Virus record (IMG/VR): IMGVR_UViG_3300009509_000001
Location: 62,001 to 126,000 of that record
Length of the DNA: 64,000 nucleotides
Source of the DNA: a virus
Reading direction: 5' to 3' (one strand)
Position 1 is the stretch's first letter, and every line of letters starts with the position of its first letter. A program made the translations under genes and the position numbers. The notes beneath the pieces were generated by a model that did not search any database, had not been told where the DNA came from, and saw only the letters and a list, made by a program, of their open reading frames with translations. This document shows, piece by piece, positions 15,834 to 24,155 of this stretch.

Positions 15834-16456
15834 AGCAGCGGCCTTATGGAGTTTCGTCCCGTGCGCCGATGCCGGAACTGGATTTCGCCGTTGCAGCCGC
15901 GGACCACCGGGTATCCCATGAACTCGAAGTTGTCGAAGAGCTTCATGTCTTCGTACGGCACGCGGAATTCGTAGCATCGTTTGTCGCCCTCGCTGTTGAC
16001 GGCCTTCATGACCGCGGCCATCATCTCCCTGATGACCGACATGGGAAGGCCGAGCACCGACTCCTCCCCGTCCGGGATCGGCTCCGGCTTGAGCACGACG
16101 TCCTTGAACTCGTCGCCGGGCATGAACCCGTTCACTTCGTCGAGGACCTGGCTGACGAACATGGAACGGCGGCGGAATCCGCCCTTGCCGTACTTGGCCT
16201 CCAGGCCCTCGAGTCCCGGTATGCTCCCGCTCATGTCCGGCCGGGCCTTCTGTACCTTGATCTTGCGGCCGCCCTTGACCTCTTCGACCTCGATGACCGC
16301 CAGTACGCTGGGAACGGTCGTGGTGAAATCGTCATGCAGATAATGTTCGGTCGGTTCGCACTCGGTGGTGACGTCGAGTATCGTGATCCCCTGGGCTGCC
16401 GGGAGCGTACGCACGGGGTCTTTGACGCGCTCCTGTAGGCGGGTCTTTTTCGCCAT
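15830..16456 (-). CDS. Hypothetical protein
   Basis: 208 residues from the ATG at 16456, which has AAAGGAGAG upstream; the longer reading has no such signal. Mixed alpha/beta with strands at about 50-75 (VPSVLAVIEVEEV) and a conserved-looking C-terminus (GYPVVRGCNGEIQFRHR). No known family. It is the first gene after a small gap with an inverted repeat, so it may start a sub-operon. Confidence 0.6.
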   Translation of the reverse strand: MAKKTRLQERVKDPVRTLPAAQGITILDVTTECEPTEHYLHDDFTTTVPSVLAVIEVEEVKGGRKIKVQKARPDMSGSIPGLEGLEAKYGKGGFRRRSMFVSQVLDEVNGFMPGDEFKDVVLKPEPIPDGEESVLGLPMSVIREMMAAVMKAVNSEGDKRCYEFRVPYEDMKLFDNFEFMGYPVVRGCNGEIQFRHRRTGRNSIRPLL

Positions 16457-16488
16457 TCTTATTCTCTCCTTTACGTGTCGACACGATA

Positions 16489-16523
16489 GCGCGGAATCAC
16501 CGAAGTTGCAAGCGATTCCGCGC
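16489..16523. promoter_or_regulatory. 10-bp inverted repeat in gap
   Basis: GCGCGGAATC (16489-16498) and GATTCCGCGC (16514-16523) form a perfect inverted repeat with a 15-base spacer. It lies between the GNAT stop and the next gene start. There is no U-tract, so an operator or mRNA hairpin is more likely than a terminator. Confidence 0.5.
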
Positions 16524-16536
16524 AATATGCCGCACT

Positions 16537-17007
16537 TTACCCTGAACTTTCAGGAGTTCCTGACTTTTCATCCAGCCTTGCTGTCATGAACATGCTCACC
16601 GGTTTGAAGCCGCAGGACTCGTAGCACCTGATGGCGCCGACGTTGTCCGCATGAACATTGAGGTTGACGTGCTTCAGGCCGGCGGCCTTCATCGAACTCA
16701 TGACCAGCTTTATGGCCAGTTTGCCATAGCCGTGTCCCCAGTACTTCTCGTAAAGCACGATGTCGCCGATGGCGCCCGCTTCGTCGAAGTTGTGGGACTC
16801 CTGGCTGAGGATGACGCCGGCGACCTCATCGTCGACCATGATCATGTCGACCTTGTAGTCGTCGAGATCGAAGTGCGGGTTGCGCAGCTTCATGTCGCGG
16901 GCGTCGAACAGCTTCAGCTGAACCATATGAAGCCGCCCGAGCAGATCGAACACGTGGCTCGTGTGCTCGAGCGGATCATAATCAAGCAATGACACCGTCA
17001 CGCTCAT
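16537..17007 (-). CDS. GNAT-family N-acetyltransferase
   Basis: 156 residues. The acetyl-CoA pyrophosphate loop is visible as YWGHGYGKLAIKLVM (motif A, R/Q-x-x-G-x-G/A variant). Motif B follows as NVGAIRCYESCGFKP. VDDEVAGVILSQ is the beta-4 strand. It transfers acetyl from acetyl-CoA to an amine; the substrate (protein, sugar or antibiotic-like) cannot be told. The last codons contain a copy of the CAGGAACTCCTG palindrome core. It overlaps the next gene upstream by ATGA. Confidence 0.85.
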   Translation of the reverse strand: MSVTVSLLDYDPLEHTSHVFDLLGRLHMVQLKLFDARDMKLRNPHFDLDDYKVDMIMVDDEVAGVILSQESHNFDEAGAIGDIVLYEKYWGHGYGKLAIKLVMSSMKAAGLKHVNLNVHADNVGAIRCYESCGFKPVSMFMTARLDEKSGTPESSG

Positions 17008-17519
17008 TCAGCCGACTCCGTGATGGTCTCGTCGCTGTTAGCGCGGTAGCCCGTGTTCGACGGGCCGATGTTGCAGCCGTACTGGTCCGTATAACCGGGG
17101 TTCACGATGTCTTCGTTCTTGAAGACGTGGCGCCGGAAGTCGACGTTGCGGGTCAGGCTGCGCATGACCTCCATGGTATTGTTGGCGACGGTTGTCTGGG
17201 CACTCAGCTTCTGCTCAAGCTCGAAGACCTTCCTGTCGCGCTCGAACATTCCACGTTCATGCGTCAACTGCGCCTCCTGGGCGCTGAGGTCGTCGGCCAG
17301 CTTCTCGAGCTTGTCGGCCTTCAGCTTCAGATCGCGGAGAGCGCAGAGCTCCTTGGCGTTCTCGGTTATGGTCACGTCCTGCTCCGCGATCCGCTTCTCC
17401 ATCTGGTCGGCCTCGGACAACCGGTCCTTGACGAAGCCGCAGACGTGCTCCGGCATTTCGGCTTTGAGCAGCTTGACCATGTCGTCATGCAGCTTCTTGC
17501 TCAGCTTCTGTTCACTCAT
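17004..17519 (-). CDS. Coiled-coil hypothetical protein
   Basis: 171 residues from the ATG at 17519, preceded by the leader ATTAACACAAAGGAG. Residues 30-120 form a long coiled coil with heptad-like leucines. The C-terminal 45 residues are polar. No known family; a structural or scaffold role is possible. Confidence 0.6.
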   Translation of the reverse strand: MSEQKLSKKLHDDMVKLLKAEMPEHVCGFVKDRLSEADQMEKRIAEQDVTITENAKELCALRDLKLKADKLEKLADDLSAQEAQLTHERGMFERDRKVFELEQKLSAQTTVANNTMEVMRSLTRNVDFRRHVFKNEDIVNPGYTDQYGCNIGPSNTGYRANSDETITESAE

Positions 17520-17548
17520 GGGTATCTCCTTTGTGTTAATGGTAATGG

Positions 17549-18421
17549 TTATACGGCGATCGGGGCGATGATGGCCGGATGCGGATCGTACCCGATCCAC
17601 TCGACGTCTTCGTGCGTCCAGCCGAAGATGCCGCCGGGGTTCGTCACCTTGACGCATGGCAGATCCCGCATCTTGCGCCGCAGCTGCTCCTCGATCTGCT
17701 CGATGTGGTTGACGTACACGTGGCAGTCGCAGAGCGTGCCGGTAAGTCGTCCGGGCGTCGCGCCGATCTCACGGCACAGCAGCACGAGCAGCATGGCGTA
17801 GCTCGCGATGTTGAAGGGCACGCCCAGGAACATGTCGCAGCTCCGCTGATGCCAGTGCAGGTTGATCACGCCGTTGACGTACGTGATGTTCCACAGGACG
17901 TGGCAGGGCGGAAGCGCCATCTCGCCGTGCTGTACCGGGTTCCAGGCGCTGCATACCATGCGCCGGTCGTTCGGCATGTTGTGCAGCTTCCAGACGATGT
18001 TGGCCAGCTGGTCGGTCGAGCTCATGTACTCGGGCTCCTTCTTCAGGCCGGCGCTCACCAGCTTGTAGGGCTGCCCGTGGCGGCGCCACTGGTAGCCGTA
18101 GATCGGCCCCAGGTCGTTCCAGTCCTCCTGGCTCATGCCGTAAGGACGGGTCAGCGAGTTGCTCCACTCGTTCCAGATGTTGCACTTGCGGTCCTTGTAC
18201 CACTGCTTGTCCGTGATGCCGCCGATGAAGCCCTCGAGCTCCACGAGCATGGTGCGCTTGGCCATCTTCTTGGTGGTCAGCAGGGGGAAGCCCTCCTTCA
18301 TGTCGTGTTCGAAGTGCTGGGGCGGCAAAACGAGCGTGTCGACGCCCGTGCGGTTCTCCTTCACGTCACTGTCCTGAAGACAGCGCTGAAGCATGTCAAG
18401 ATAACAGAGTTCACCGTTCAT
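17549..18421 (-). CDS. thyA: Thymidylate synthase
   Basis: 290 residues, with start 18421 chosen by AAGGAAT upstream and by alignment. The catalytic cysteine is in LPPCHVLWNI. The dUMP phosphate arginines are in RTGVDTL and RRMVCSAWNP. QRSCDMFLGVPFNIASYA contains the asparagine that distinguishes dUMP methylation from dCMP hydroxymethylation. HVYVNHIEQ is the folate/uracil-side segment. It makes dTMP from dUMP and methylene-tetrahydrofolate in the cytoplasm, supplying phage DNA synthesis. The C-terminal end IAPIAV matches the family tail. This is among the surest calls in the window. Confidence 0.97.
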   Translation of the reverse strand: MNGELCYLDMLQRCLQDSDVKENRTGVDTLVLPPQHFEHDMKEGFPLLTTKKMAKRTMLVELEGFIGGITDKQWYKDRKCNIWNEWSNSLTRPYGMSQEDWNDLGPIYGYQWRRHGQPYKLVSAGLKKEPEYMSSTDQLANIVWKLHNMPNDRRMVCSAWNPVQHGEMALPPCHVLWNITYVNGVINLHWHQRSCDMFLGVPFNIASYAMLLVLLCREIGATPGRLTGTLCDCHVYVNHIEQIEEQLRRKMRDLPCVKVTNPGGIFGWTHEDVEWIGYDPHPAIIAPIAV

Positions 18422-18438
18422 CCGTAATTCCTTTAGGG

Positions 18439-18954
18439 TTAGAGTTGCGCTTGGATCGGGTGCGCATGGGGCGCAAGCGGCATGGCCAACGGGCTTTGCT
18501 CCGTCAGCGACGGCTGGTTCCAGTTGGTGTGATCCCCGTCGTAGTAGGCTACGGTGGACATCAGGACCCCGAAGTCGAAGCCCTCGAGATGCGCATAAAG
18601 CTCCGGCAGCATAATCCGGACGTGCTCGCGTTGTTCTTGCGGGAACATGGCGTTGAACTGACCGGCGATCAACGACGGCGCCTCGTGGCAGAAGTCGACG
18701 AGCGCCTTGGCCTTCTCGGGCATGGCCAGTTCCCACAGGTCGCACATCATGCGGACGGTGCTGACGCGCACCATCCTGATGCACGGCCGTTCCAGGAAGT
18801 CCGAGAGACTGCTGGGCCGAAGCGCGAACGAGCCGCCGGGCCATGTGGGCGCCAGCAGGTCGAACAGTTCGGGCGGCCGGGCTTCACGCATCAGCCGCTT
18901 GGCGATGTCGGTCGTGTTCTCGGCACACTCGATGAGTTGCATAATGTCGCTCAT
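18439..18954 (-). CDS. Hypothetical protein upstream of thyA
   Basis: 171 residues, helical, with tryptophan and proline scattered through it. No catalytic motif is visible. It starts in an ATGA overlap with a 52-residue gene and ends 17 bases before thyA. Function is unknown. Confidence 0.6.
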   Translation of the reverse strand: MSDIMQLIECAENTTDIAKRLMREARPPELFDLLAPTWPGGSFALRPSSLSDFLERPCIRMVRVSTVRMMCDLWELAMPEKAKALVDFCHEAPSLIAGQFNAMFPQEQREHVRIMLPELYAHLEGFDFGVLMSTVAYYDGDHTNWNQPSLTEQSPLAMPLAPHAHPIQAQL

Positions 18955-19109
18955 TCTGCTTTGTCGCCCATTGGCTTGGCAATGACCTTGGCGCCCTCGC
19001 CGACCACGGATTCGGCCGCGGCCTGCACTTCGTCGATCAGGCGTTCTTCCTGCTCATCGTCGATGAGCACCGGCAGTTGTACCACGAGGTACTTGTTTCG
19101 CTTCTCCAT
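18951..19109 (-). CDS. 52-residue hypothetical protein
   Basis: A short gene: the ATG at 19109 follows the leader TTAACACAAAGGAG, and the stop overlaps the next ATG as ATGA. The product begins MEKRNKYLVVQLPVLIDDEQ, with a strand then an acidic helix, and ends KPMGDKAE. The strong ribosome site and coupling support it despite its size. Confidence 0.65.
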   Translation of the reverse strand: MEKRNKYLVVQLPVLIDDEQEERLIDEVQAAAESVVGEGAKVIAKPMGDKAE

Positions 19110-19125
19110 GAGTAGCTCCTTTGTG

Positions 19126-20013
19126 TTAATAGGTATAATGGGAAAGTTCTGTCTCGTCGTCGTCTTCCGGGAACAGGTCGCGCGCCTTTTCGGTCCGGTT
19201 GTTGGCCTGCGCCCGCGCCGTCTCCAGCGTGCTCATCGCCCGGGTGAGGCTGTTCTGCGTCTGCTTCATCGTATTGATCAGCCGGTCCATTTCAGGATCC
19301 TGCACGATCTGGTCCTTGCGCTGCTTGAGCGAGTCCAGGGCCGTGCGGTGCGTCCACGACTGTCGACCGCTCACGTCGACGATCACGCCCTCGCTTCGCA
19401 GGAAGTCCCGGACGTCCTCCAGCTCCTTGATCTTCTTTTCGATGCGCTCCTGCCGCTCCCGTGTGGCCGAGAGCTCGTGGGCCAGACTGCTCCGCAGCAT
19501 TCTGCCGATGGTCAGCGCGTCCTGCTCCAGCTCCATCGACCGCTTGACCCTGGCGATCCGTTCCTCGCGCGTGAACTCCGACTTGTCCATGAGCCCCAGC
19601 TTGTTGAGGATCATACCTAAAAAATAGACGGGGCGATAGGTTACCGTGCGGTACGGCGCCTTTTTGACGGTGCGCATGCCCGTCCCGTTCTTGTGAACGT
19701 ATATGAGTCCGGCGTCTGCCGGCACTTCATCCTTCTTGATGACGCCGTGCGGGCACACGAAATACAGGTTGTTGCACATCTCGAGGTACTGGTGCCACTT
19801 CTCGTCCTGCACGAAGTCCTGGCGGCTCACCTTGATCTCGTAGCCCCATATCTGGATCTTGCTGTAGGCGGGCTTGATCGCGATCGCGTCGATGCGGCTC
19901 TGGTGCCCCAGGACGCTGCGGCCGTAGTCCGTCACCTCGTCGAAGAAGATGTGGCGCTGCGATTCCGCGCGCTTCATAAGCAGATGCCTGATGTCCCTTG
20001 CCGTGATGTTCAT
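19126..20013 (-). CDS. MmcB-like PD-(D/E)XK nuclease with coiled-coil tail
   Basis: 295 residues. Residues 35-105 match the MmcB-type repair nuclease pattern: RIDAIAI, then WGYEIKVSRQDFVQDEKWHQYLEMCNNLYFVCP, giving the acidic residue and E-x-K of the PD-(D/E)XK core. Residues 150-270 are a long coiled coil absent from the short bacterial forms. It likely cuts or processes DNA in repair or recombination. ATGA overlap with the HD gene suggests coupled expression. Confidence 0.72.
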   Translation of the reverse strand: MNITARDIRHLLMKRAESQRHIFFDEVTDYGRSVLGHQSRIDAIAIKPAYSKIQIWGYEIKVSRQDFVQDEKWHQYLEMCNNLYFVCPHGVIKKDEVPADAGLIYVHKNGTGMRTVKKAPYRTVTYRPVYFLGMILNKLGLMDKSEFTREERIARVKRSMELEQDALTIGRMLRSSLAHELSATRERQERIEKKIKELEDVRDFLRSEGVIVDVSGRQSWTHRTALDSLKQRKDQIVQDPEMDRLINTMKQTQNSLTRAMSTLETARAQANNRTEKARDLFPEDDDETELSHYTY

Positions 20014-20774
20014 GCCAGTTCAAGCGCCTCCTCATAGACTTCGAGCAGGTCTTTGCCGGGCGGCGTCCGAAGCAGCAGATCGAGTTCCATCTCGACACAC
20101 CGCATGTCGTTGAGTTTGCGCCACGGCCCGGCGAATATGATCGAGGCGTTGGCGAGCAGCGTGTTCAGGAAGGCGATGCGGTTCATGTGGATCTCGGCCC
20201 AGTTCGGTATCTTGATCTCCGTGGCCTCCTGGATGACCCGGAAGCCGTTGCGCAACGTGCCGCCGTAGTTGTAGGTGGTTAGCGGCAGGAAGTCCAGTGC
20301 CCGGATGGCCAGGAACGCTTCGGGGTACGCGGCGTCCGTGTGGAACAGGTCGAGAGTGCCGGTGCATCCGAAGTAGGCCGTCATGTTGATCAGGCACTCT
20401 ACCTGCACGATCGCACCGTGCTTGATTCCCAGCGTCTTCAGCATGTCGTAGGCGTAGTCGGCACTGCGCTTCTCGTTGTCGCGGAAGCGCGGGTCGTACA
20501 CTACGTCGTGCAGGATGATGGCCAGGTGCAGGATCGCACGGTCCACGTTCTCGTGGATAAGTTCGTGGAAGGTTCCGGCGTCGCTCATCATCTGCGCCAC
20601 ATGGCCGACGGCTCCGTCGGCCTGGAACATGACGTGGTAGCGCCTGCCGGCGTGCTCGTCGTAGCAGTGGAGCACGGCGTAGAACGCCTGGGTGATCTTC
20701 TCGTCGTTCGTCGCGCCGAGTTTCTTGCAGGCGGCGAACCATACCTGCCGCATCATTTCTGGTCTGCTTATCAT
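20010..20774 (-). CDS. HD-domain phosphohydrolase
   Basis: 254 residues from the ATG at 20774. FHELIHENVDRAILHLAIILHDVVYDPRFRDNEKRSADYA contains the HD dyad and the RDNE..SA segment of the predicted metal-dependent HD phosphohydrolases of the COG4339 type. Members hydrolyse phosphoesters, possibly nucleotides. It sits with thyA, the nuclease and SSB, so nucleotide turnover is plausible. The exact substrate is unknown. Confidence 0.75.
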   Translation of the reverse strand: MISRPEMMRQVWFAACKKLGATNDEKITQAFYAVLHCYDEHAGRRYHVMFQADGAVGHVAQMMSDAGTFHELIHENVDRAILHLAIILHDVVYDPRFRDNEKRSADYAYDMLKTLGIKHGAIVQVECLINMTAYFGCTGTLDLFHTDAAYPEAFLAIRALDFLPLTTYNYGGTLRNGFRVIQEATEIKIPNWAEIHMNRIAFLNTLLANASIIFAGPWRKLNDMRCVEMELDLLLRTPPGKDLLEVYEEALELA

Positions 20775-20782
20775 TCTTATCC

Positions 20783-21034
20783 TCAGTTCCGCTGCTGCGG
20801 GTGTTCCTCGTTGTCTTTCCTGATGGCCTCGTACAGGTTCATCAGGGCTTCTCGCGTGTGCGGCGATTGGCCGCCGCCGGCGCCGATCGAACAGAACTCC
20901 ATCGACGGGATCATGCTGGGCCTTGCGGCATCGTCCAGCACGAAGCCGATTATGACGTCGCCATCCTCCTGCAGCATCACCGTGATGCGGCCGCGGGGGC
21001 TCATGTCTTCGAATCTGGTTACCGGTTCTTTCAT
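20783..21034 (-). CDS. Small hypothetical protein after terminator
   Basis: 83 residues from the ATG at 21034; a GTG nine codons earlier lies inside the terminator stem. The product has strands (RITVMLQEDGDVIIGFVLD) and a C-terminal helix (TREALMNLYEAIRKDNEEH). No clear ribosome site. It is expressed only if transcription passes the terminator or starts nearby. Confidence 0.5.
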   Translation of the reverse strand: MKEPVTRFEDMSPRGRITVMLQEDGDVIIGFVLDDAARPSMIPSMEFCSIGAGGGQSPHTREALMNLYEAIRKDNEEHPQQRN

Positions 21035-21040
21035 TGGCGT

Positions 21041-21090
21041 AAAAAGGGCGGGGGATGCCACACGGCCGAGGCCATGATGGTCCCCCGCCC
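21041..21090 (-). terminator. Rho-independent terminator
   Basis: On the minus strand GGGCGGGGGA pairs perfectly with TCCCCCGCCC around a 25-base loop that has its own short pairing. TTTTT follows. It lies 15 bases after the stop of the 228-residue gene and separates it from the HD/nuclease/thyA group. Confidence 0.75.
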
Positions 21091-21105
21091 GACCTTTGTG
21101 AAAAG

Positions 21106-21792
21106 TTAGGGTCTAAGGCGCCCTTCAACGCCGCGCTTCTCGCGGTCGCTCGTGCGCTTGTTCATCCACATGAGCGCCTCTTCCAGACGCATGATGGCCT
21201 GCTCGTTCTCCTTGCAGGCGTACTTGCCGGCCTGGAACGCCTGCATGCGGTCGATGATTATGGCGATCAGCGGCTCGTGCTGCAGACCGTTGACGCCGTT
21301 GTGCTTGACGGGGCCTTCCTGGAAGTGGATGCTCATCAGGCTGCGGCCGTGGTCCGTGTCGTCGTTGCTGAACACCTCGTACTGGTGGCACGCTCCGCCG
21401 GGACCCGGCCGGTCCATGCTGCAGACCTCAAGGGCCTTGTCGCTGTAGATCACCCGCACGTGCTCGGGCACGTCCACGATCTTCGGCGCTTCGGCCTTCG
21501 GCTTGTAGACCGGGGGCGTGAACGTGATCTCGTGGGCCGGATCGCCGTCGACGAATATGGTGAACGTCGTGTGGTCGATGTGCTGGGCCTTCTGCAGCGT
21601 ATGGTTGTCGAACACGTAGCCCAGGATGTGCGCGTAGTGCGGCGAATCCTGCAGCATGTCGTGGAACTCGTCGGGAACCCGGATGAACACCACCCGGTCC
21701 TGCCCGCGGTACTGCCGGAGCGCACGGCGCAGCGGGGTCGTGTCCACGCGCTCCAGGTAAAGCTCGTTCGGTGTCGGTATGTAGTCTGCCAT
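21106..21792 (-). CDS. Possible Acb2/Tad1-type hairpin protein (anti-defence candidate)
   Basis: 228 residues. Residues 145-225 match a phage family pattern I associate with the Acb2/Tad1 hairpin domain: MSIHFQEGPVKHNGVNG, LIAIIIDRMQAFQAG, then ENEQAIMRLEEALMWMNKRTSDREKRGVEG. Acb2 and Tad1 bind and sequester the cyclic nucleotide signals of CBASS and Thoeris defence. The N-terminal 130 residues are strand-rich and not part of that domain. The family link is from memory of sequence pattern and could be wrong. A terminator follows. Confidence 0.5.
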   Translation of the reverse strand: MADYIPTPNELYLERVDTTPLRRALRQYRGQDRVVFIRVPDEFHDMLQDSPHYAHILGYVFDNHTLQKAQHIDHTTFTIFVDGDPAHEITFTPPVYKPKAEAPKIVDVPEHVRVIYSDKALEVCSMDRPGPGGACHQYEVFSNDDTDHGRSLMSIHFQEGPVKHNGVNGLQHEPLIAIIIDRMQAFQAGKYACKENEQAIMRLEEALMWMNKRTSDREKRGVEGRLRP

Positions 21793-21802
21793 TGTATCCT
21801 CC

Positions 21803-22564
21803 TTATGTCGATAAACTTATGTTGTCCGTCAGTGCGTTCTTCGCCGCATCCAGCTCGGCCTGAAGCTTCTTCCATTCGGCGCTCATGTCGAGTCCGAACT
21901 CGGCCAGGGCCGTCTGCTTGCTGACCACTCCGGCCTGCATGGCCTTCATGAACACGTTCGGCTGCGTGTTGGGCGTGCCCTGGAACTGTACCGGCTGTTT
22001 GAACTGATGCCACTTGCCGACGCCCTGTTTCTTCGGCGCCATGCGGCCCTGCGCATAGGCTTCGCGGATGACCATGTTGGCCAGGCGCACGTCTATCTTG
22101 CAGACGCGGACGACGTCCTGGCGCTGGAACCACGGACTCTTCTTGGACTTGCACCACTCGCGAATCTTCTCGATGTGAACGTCCAGCGACTGCTTGGACA
22201 CCACGGGCCATCTGGTCCACCGCCGAAACCGCGGTTTTTTATGCTCGCGAGTAATCCTGATGCCGCCGATCGCCTGCATGTCCATGCGGTCGACGTGGTT
22301 GCCCGGAAAGACCTGCATGCCCCAAAGGGTCGGCTCGGCCATGCCGTGACTTGTCTGATACTTCTGACTGCGCCGAAGCCCGTCGTAGGCCGCCGGCGGG
22401 ATCATCAGCGCCACGTTGTCGGCGTCGATGCTCGCCCGGTTCAACCCTGCCCAGGCGCCTGCGGCCGCCAGCTCCGAGAGCGTGATGCCCATGGCCTGGG
22501 CGGTCGCTTCGCGCTCCGACAGCTTCTTGGGGTCCTGCAGCATGTTCTGATTCTGGTACATCAT
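21803..22564 (-). CDS. Winged-helix-like paralogue 1
   Basis: 253 residues from the ATG at 22564 (ATGA overlap). Residues about 147-185 (WFQRQDVVRVCKIDVRLANMVIREAYAQGRM ... GKWHQF) fit the shared module of four consecutive proteins: R-x-x-hydrophobic pair, a turn, A-x-x-hydrophobic helix, G-x-W wing. The N-terminal half (VALMIPPAAYDGL, GMQVFPGNHV) is unique. The C-terminus is helical. It is likely DNA-binding; the target is unknown. Confidence 0.6.
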   Translation of the reverse strand: MMYQNQNMLQDPKKLSEREATAQAMGITLSELAAAGAWAGLNRASIDADNVALMIPPAAYDGLRRSQKYQTSHGMAEPTLWGMQVFPGNHVDRMDMQAIGGIRITREHKKPRFRRWTRWPVVSKQSLDVHIEKIREWCKSKKSPWFQRQDVVRVCKIDVRLANMVIREAYAQGRMAPKKQGVGKWHQFKQPVQFQGTPNTQPNVFMKAMQAGVVSKQTALAEFGLDMSAEWKKLQAELDAAKNALTDNISLST

Positions 22565-23217
22565 GGTCTGAACGCCTCGCCGAACATGGTGTTCTTGTAG
22601 AATTCGTTCATCATCTGCTCGCCGAACTCCTTCGGTATGGTCGCGCTTCCGCTGCGGGCCATGTTCTTGAGCGTGGCGACGCGGCGCTTCCACCAGCGGC
22701 CCGACCGCTCGATCAGCTTGTAGCTCTCGGCGTCCTTGAGCATGCGATGGGCCTTGCTCTTCGTGACGTCGAACTCCTTCATGACCATGCCACGGTTGAT
22801 GTAGCTGCTGCCGGTCTGTTCCTCGCGCCGCTTCAGCATGTCCTCGATCTGCTCGTAGTGGAGCCAACGGGCGCCGACGTTGAAATTCACGGCCTTGACG
22901 GCGCTGGCGTTGGCTACGCTGGCGCCGACCTGCTCGCGCACCCGGAACTGCATCATGTATGCCTTGTCCTTGCCGACGGCCGGATCGACGTGGACGTCGA
23001 ACGGCTGGTTCTGGTACTCGCTCATGAAGCGCTTCCGGACATCGTCCTGCCGATGCGGTATGAGCGCTGCGTGCGGGTTATTACGCGGGATGGTTATCAC
23101 CACTTCCTGCGGCGGCACGGCCTTGAGCCGGCCGTTCTTGTCGATGGTCACGAAGCCGTCGCCGTACAGCAGGGCGTCGCGCGTCGCCTTCTCCATTTCG
23201 TGTTCGAACTCTGTCAT
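22561..23217 (-). CDS. Winged-helix-like paralogue 2
   Basis: 218 residues. Residues about 138-180 (SYINRGMVMKEFDVTKSKAHRMLKDAESYKLIERSGRWWKR) carry the same module as its neighbours. The first 110 residues form an alpha/beta domain (EVVITIPRNNPHAALI, AYMMQFRVREQV). The stop directly abuts the next start. Likely a DNA-binding regulator or replication accessory; this is inference. Confidence 0.6.
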   Translation of the reverse strand: MTEFEHEMEKATRDALLYGDGFVTIDKNGRLKAVPPQEVVITIPRNNPHAALIPHRQDDVRKRFMSEYQNQPFDVHVDPAVGKDKAYMMQFRVREQVGASVANASAVKAVNFNVGARWLHYEQIEDMLKRREEQTGSSYINRGMVMKEFDVTKSKAHRMLKDAESYKLIERSGRWWKRRVATLKNMARSGSATIPKEFGEQMMNEFYKNTMFGEAFRP

Positions 23218-23697
23218 TTATCGTACCTCGAATTTAACGTCTATTACATGGGCCGGCTGTTGAACCGTCACGTCGACCAGCAGCCTGTTCGGATCGTTCG
23301 GGTCCACGCGCACCTCGTCCACGTCGAAGATCTTGCGGGCGAACCCGTCTTCGCGCTGGCGCATGCGCAGGTAGTCGTTGGACGCCTTGGCCAGTGCCTT
23401 GGGCTCGGTCGTCAGCTCGTACCATTTACCGACGCGCTTGGCCTTGAGCATGGTCACCGCCCATTTCAGGATCTTGGCCGCCTCCGCCTCCGTCAGATTC
23501 GCGTGACGAAGCAGGTCGCTGCGCCGCACGTAGAACTTTCCGTTCTCGTCCGGGTTCTTGCCGGCCGTGGCCTTGGCCACCACGGAGTCCCATACGGGTC
23601 CGTAGGCCAGGCCGTCCTCGAGATCGTCGAGCAATCCCTTGATGATCGCCTGGTTCACTCTGGTCAGCTTCGAAACCGTTTCGTCGAATGCTTTCAT
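23218..23697 (-). CDS. Winged-helix-like paralogue 3
   Basis: 159 residues. The module FYVRRSDLLRHANLTEAEAAKILKWAVTMLKAKRVGKWYELT is at about 55-97. The C-terminus is strand-rich (VDEVRVDPNDPNRLLVDVTVQQPAHVIDVKFEV), similar in style to paralogue 2's N-terminal strands. ATGA overlap with paralogue 4. Confidence 0.6.
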   Translation of the reverse strand: MKAFDETVSKLTRVNQAIIKGLLDDLEDGLAYGPVWDSVVAKATAGKNPDENGKFYVRRSDLLRHANLTEAEAAKILKWAVTMLKAKRVGKWYELTTEPKALAKASNDYLRMRQREDGFARKIFDVDEVRVDPNDPNRLLVDVTVQQPAHVIDVKFEVR

Positions 23698-24155
23698 GTC
23701 GTCTCCGGCGCCTTGTGTTTGTACGGATGTCTGTCCGGTAGTTGGTCGTACAGCCCATGTCGATGGGCCATGTAGCCTTCCACCTTCTCGCGGATGGCGG
23801 TCTGCCGGTCCTTGAACCGGTACCAGCAGCCGTTGGCGTGCCGGAGCATGCCGCCCCTGATCAGGGTCTCGAGCGCCTCTTCGGCTTTCGGCCCGAACAG
23901 ACGGAAGAGCTCCGACCGGCAGGTGTAGACGCAGCCCGACTCGTCCGGCGTCTTCCGCTCCAGGAACTCGGCGAGCTTAGTGCGGTAGTGCGTGAACGTC
24001 TGCGGCCTCGGGATGTCCTCGTGCACGACGGCAAACCCGTTCGTGATGGCCTTCACGCTTATGACTCCGTCCTCCGGGTCCTTGAAGCTGACGAACTCGC
24101 TGTCCATCACTTGCGGAACGACGGGCGACGGGAAGCTCATGCCGTAGGTGTTCAC
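23694..24155 (-). CDS. Winged-helix-like paralogue 4
   Basis: 153 residues. CVYTCRSELFRLFGPKAEEALETLIRGGMLRHANGCWYRF at about 75-115 is the shared module. The N-terminal strands (FVSFKDPEDGVISVKAI) are also present, and the tail is basic. First of the four to be translated. No match to a named regulator. Confidence 0.6.
   Translation of the reverse strand: MNTYGMSFPSPVVPQVMDSEFVSFKDPEDGVISVKAITNGFAVVHEDIPRPQTFTHYRTKLAEFLERKTPDESGCVYTCRSELFRLFGPKAEEALETLIRGGMLRHANGCWYRFKDRQTAIREKVEGYMAHRHGLYDQLPDRHPYKHKAPETT

Noticed and set aside
17549-18421. dCMP hydroxymethylase instead of thymidylate synthase
   Set aside because: The PFNIASYA segment keeps the asparagine used for dUMP; the hydroxymethylase has aspartate there.
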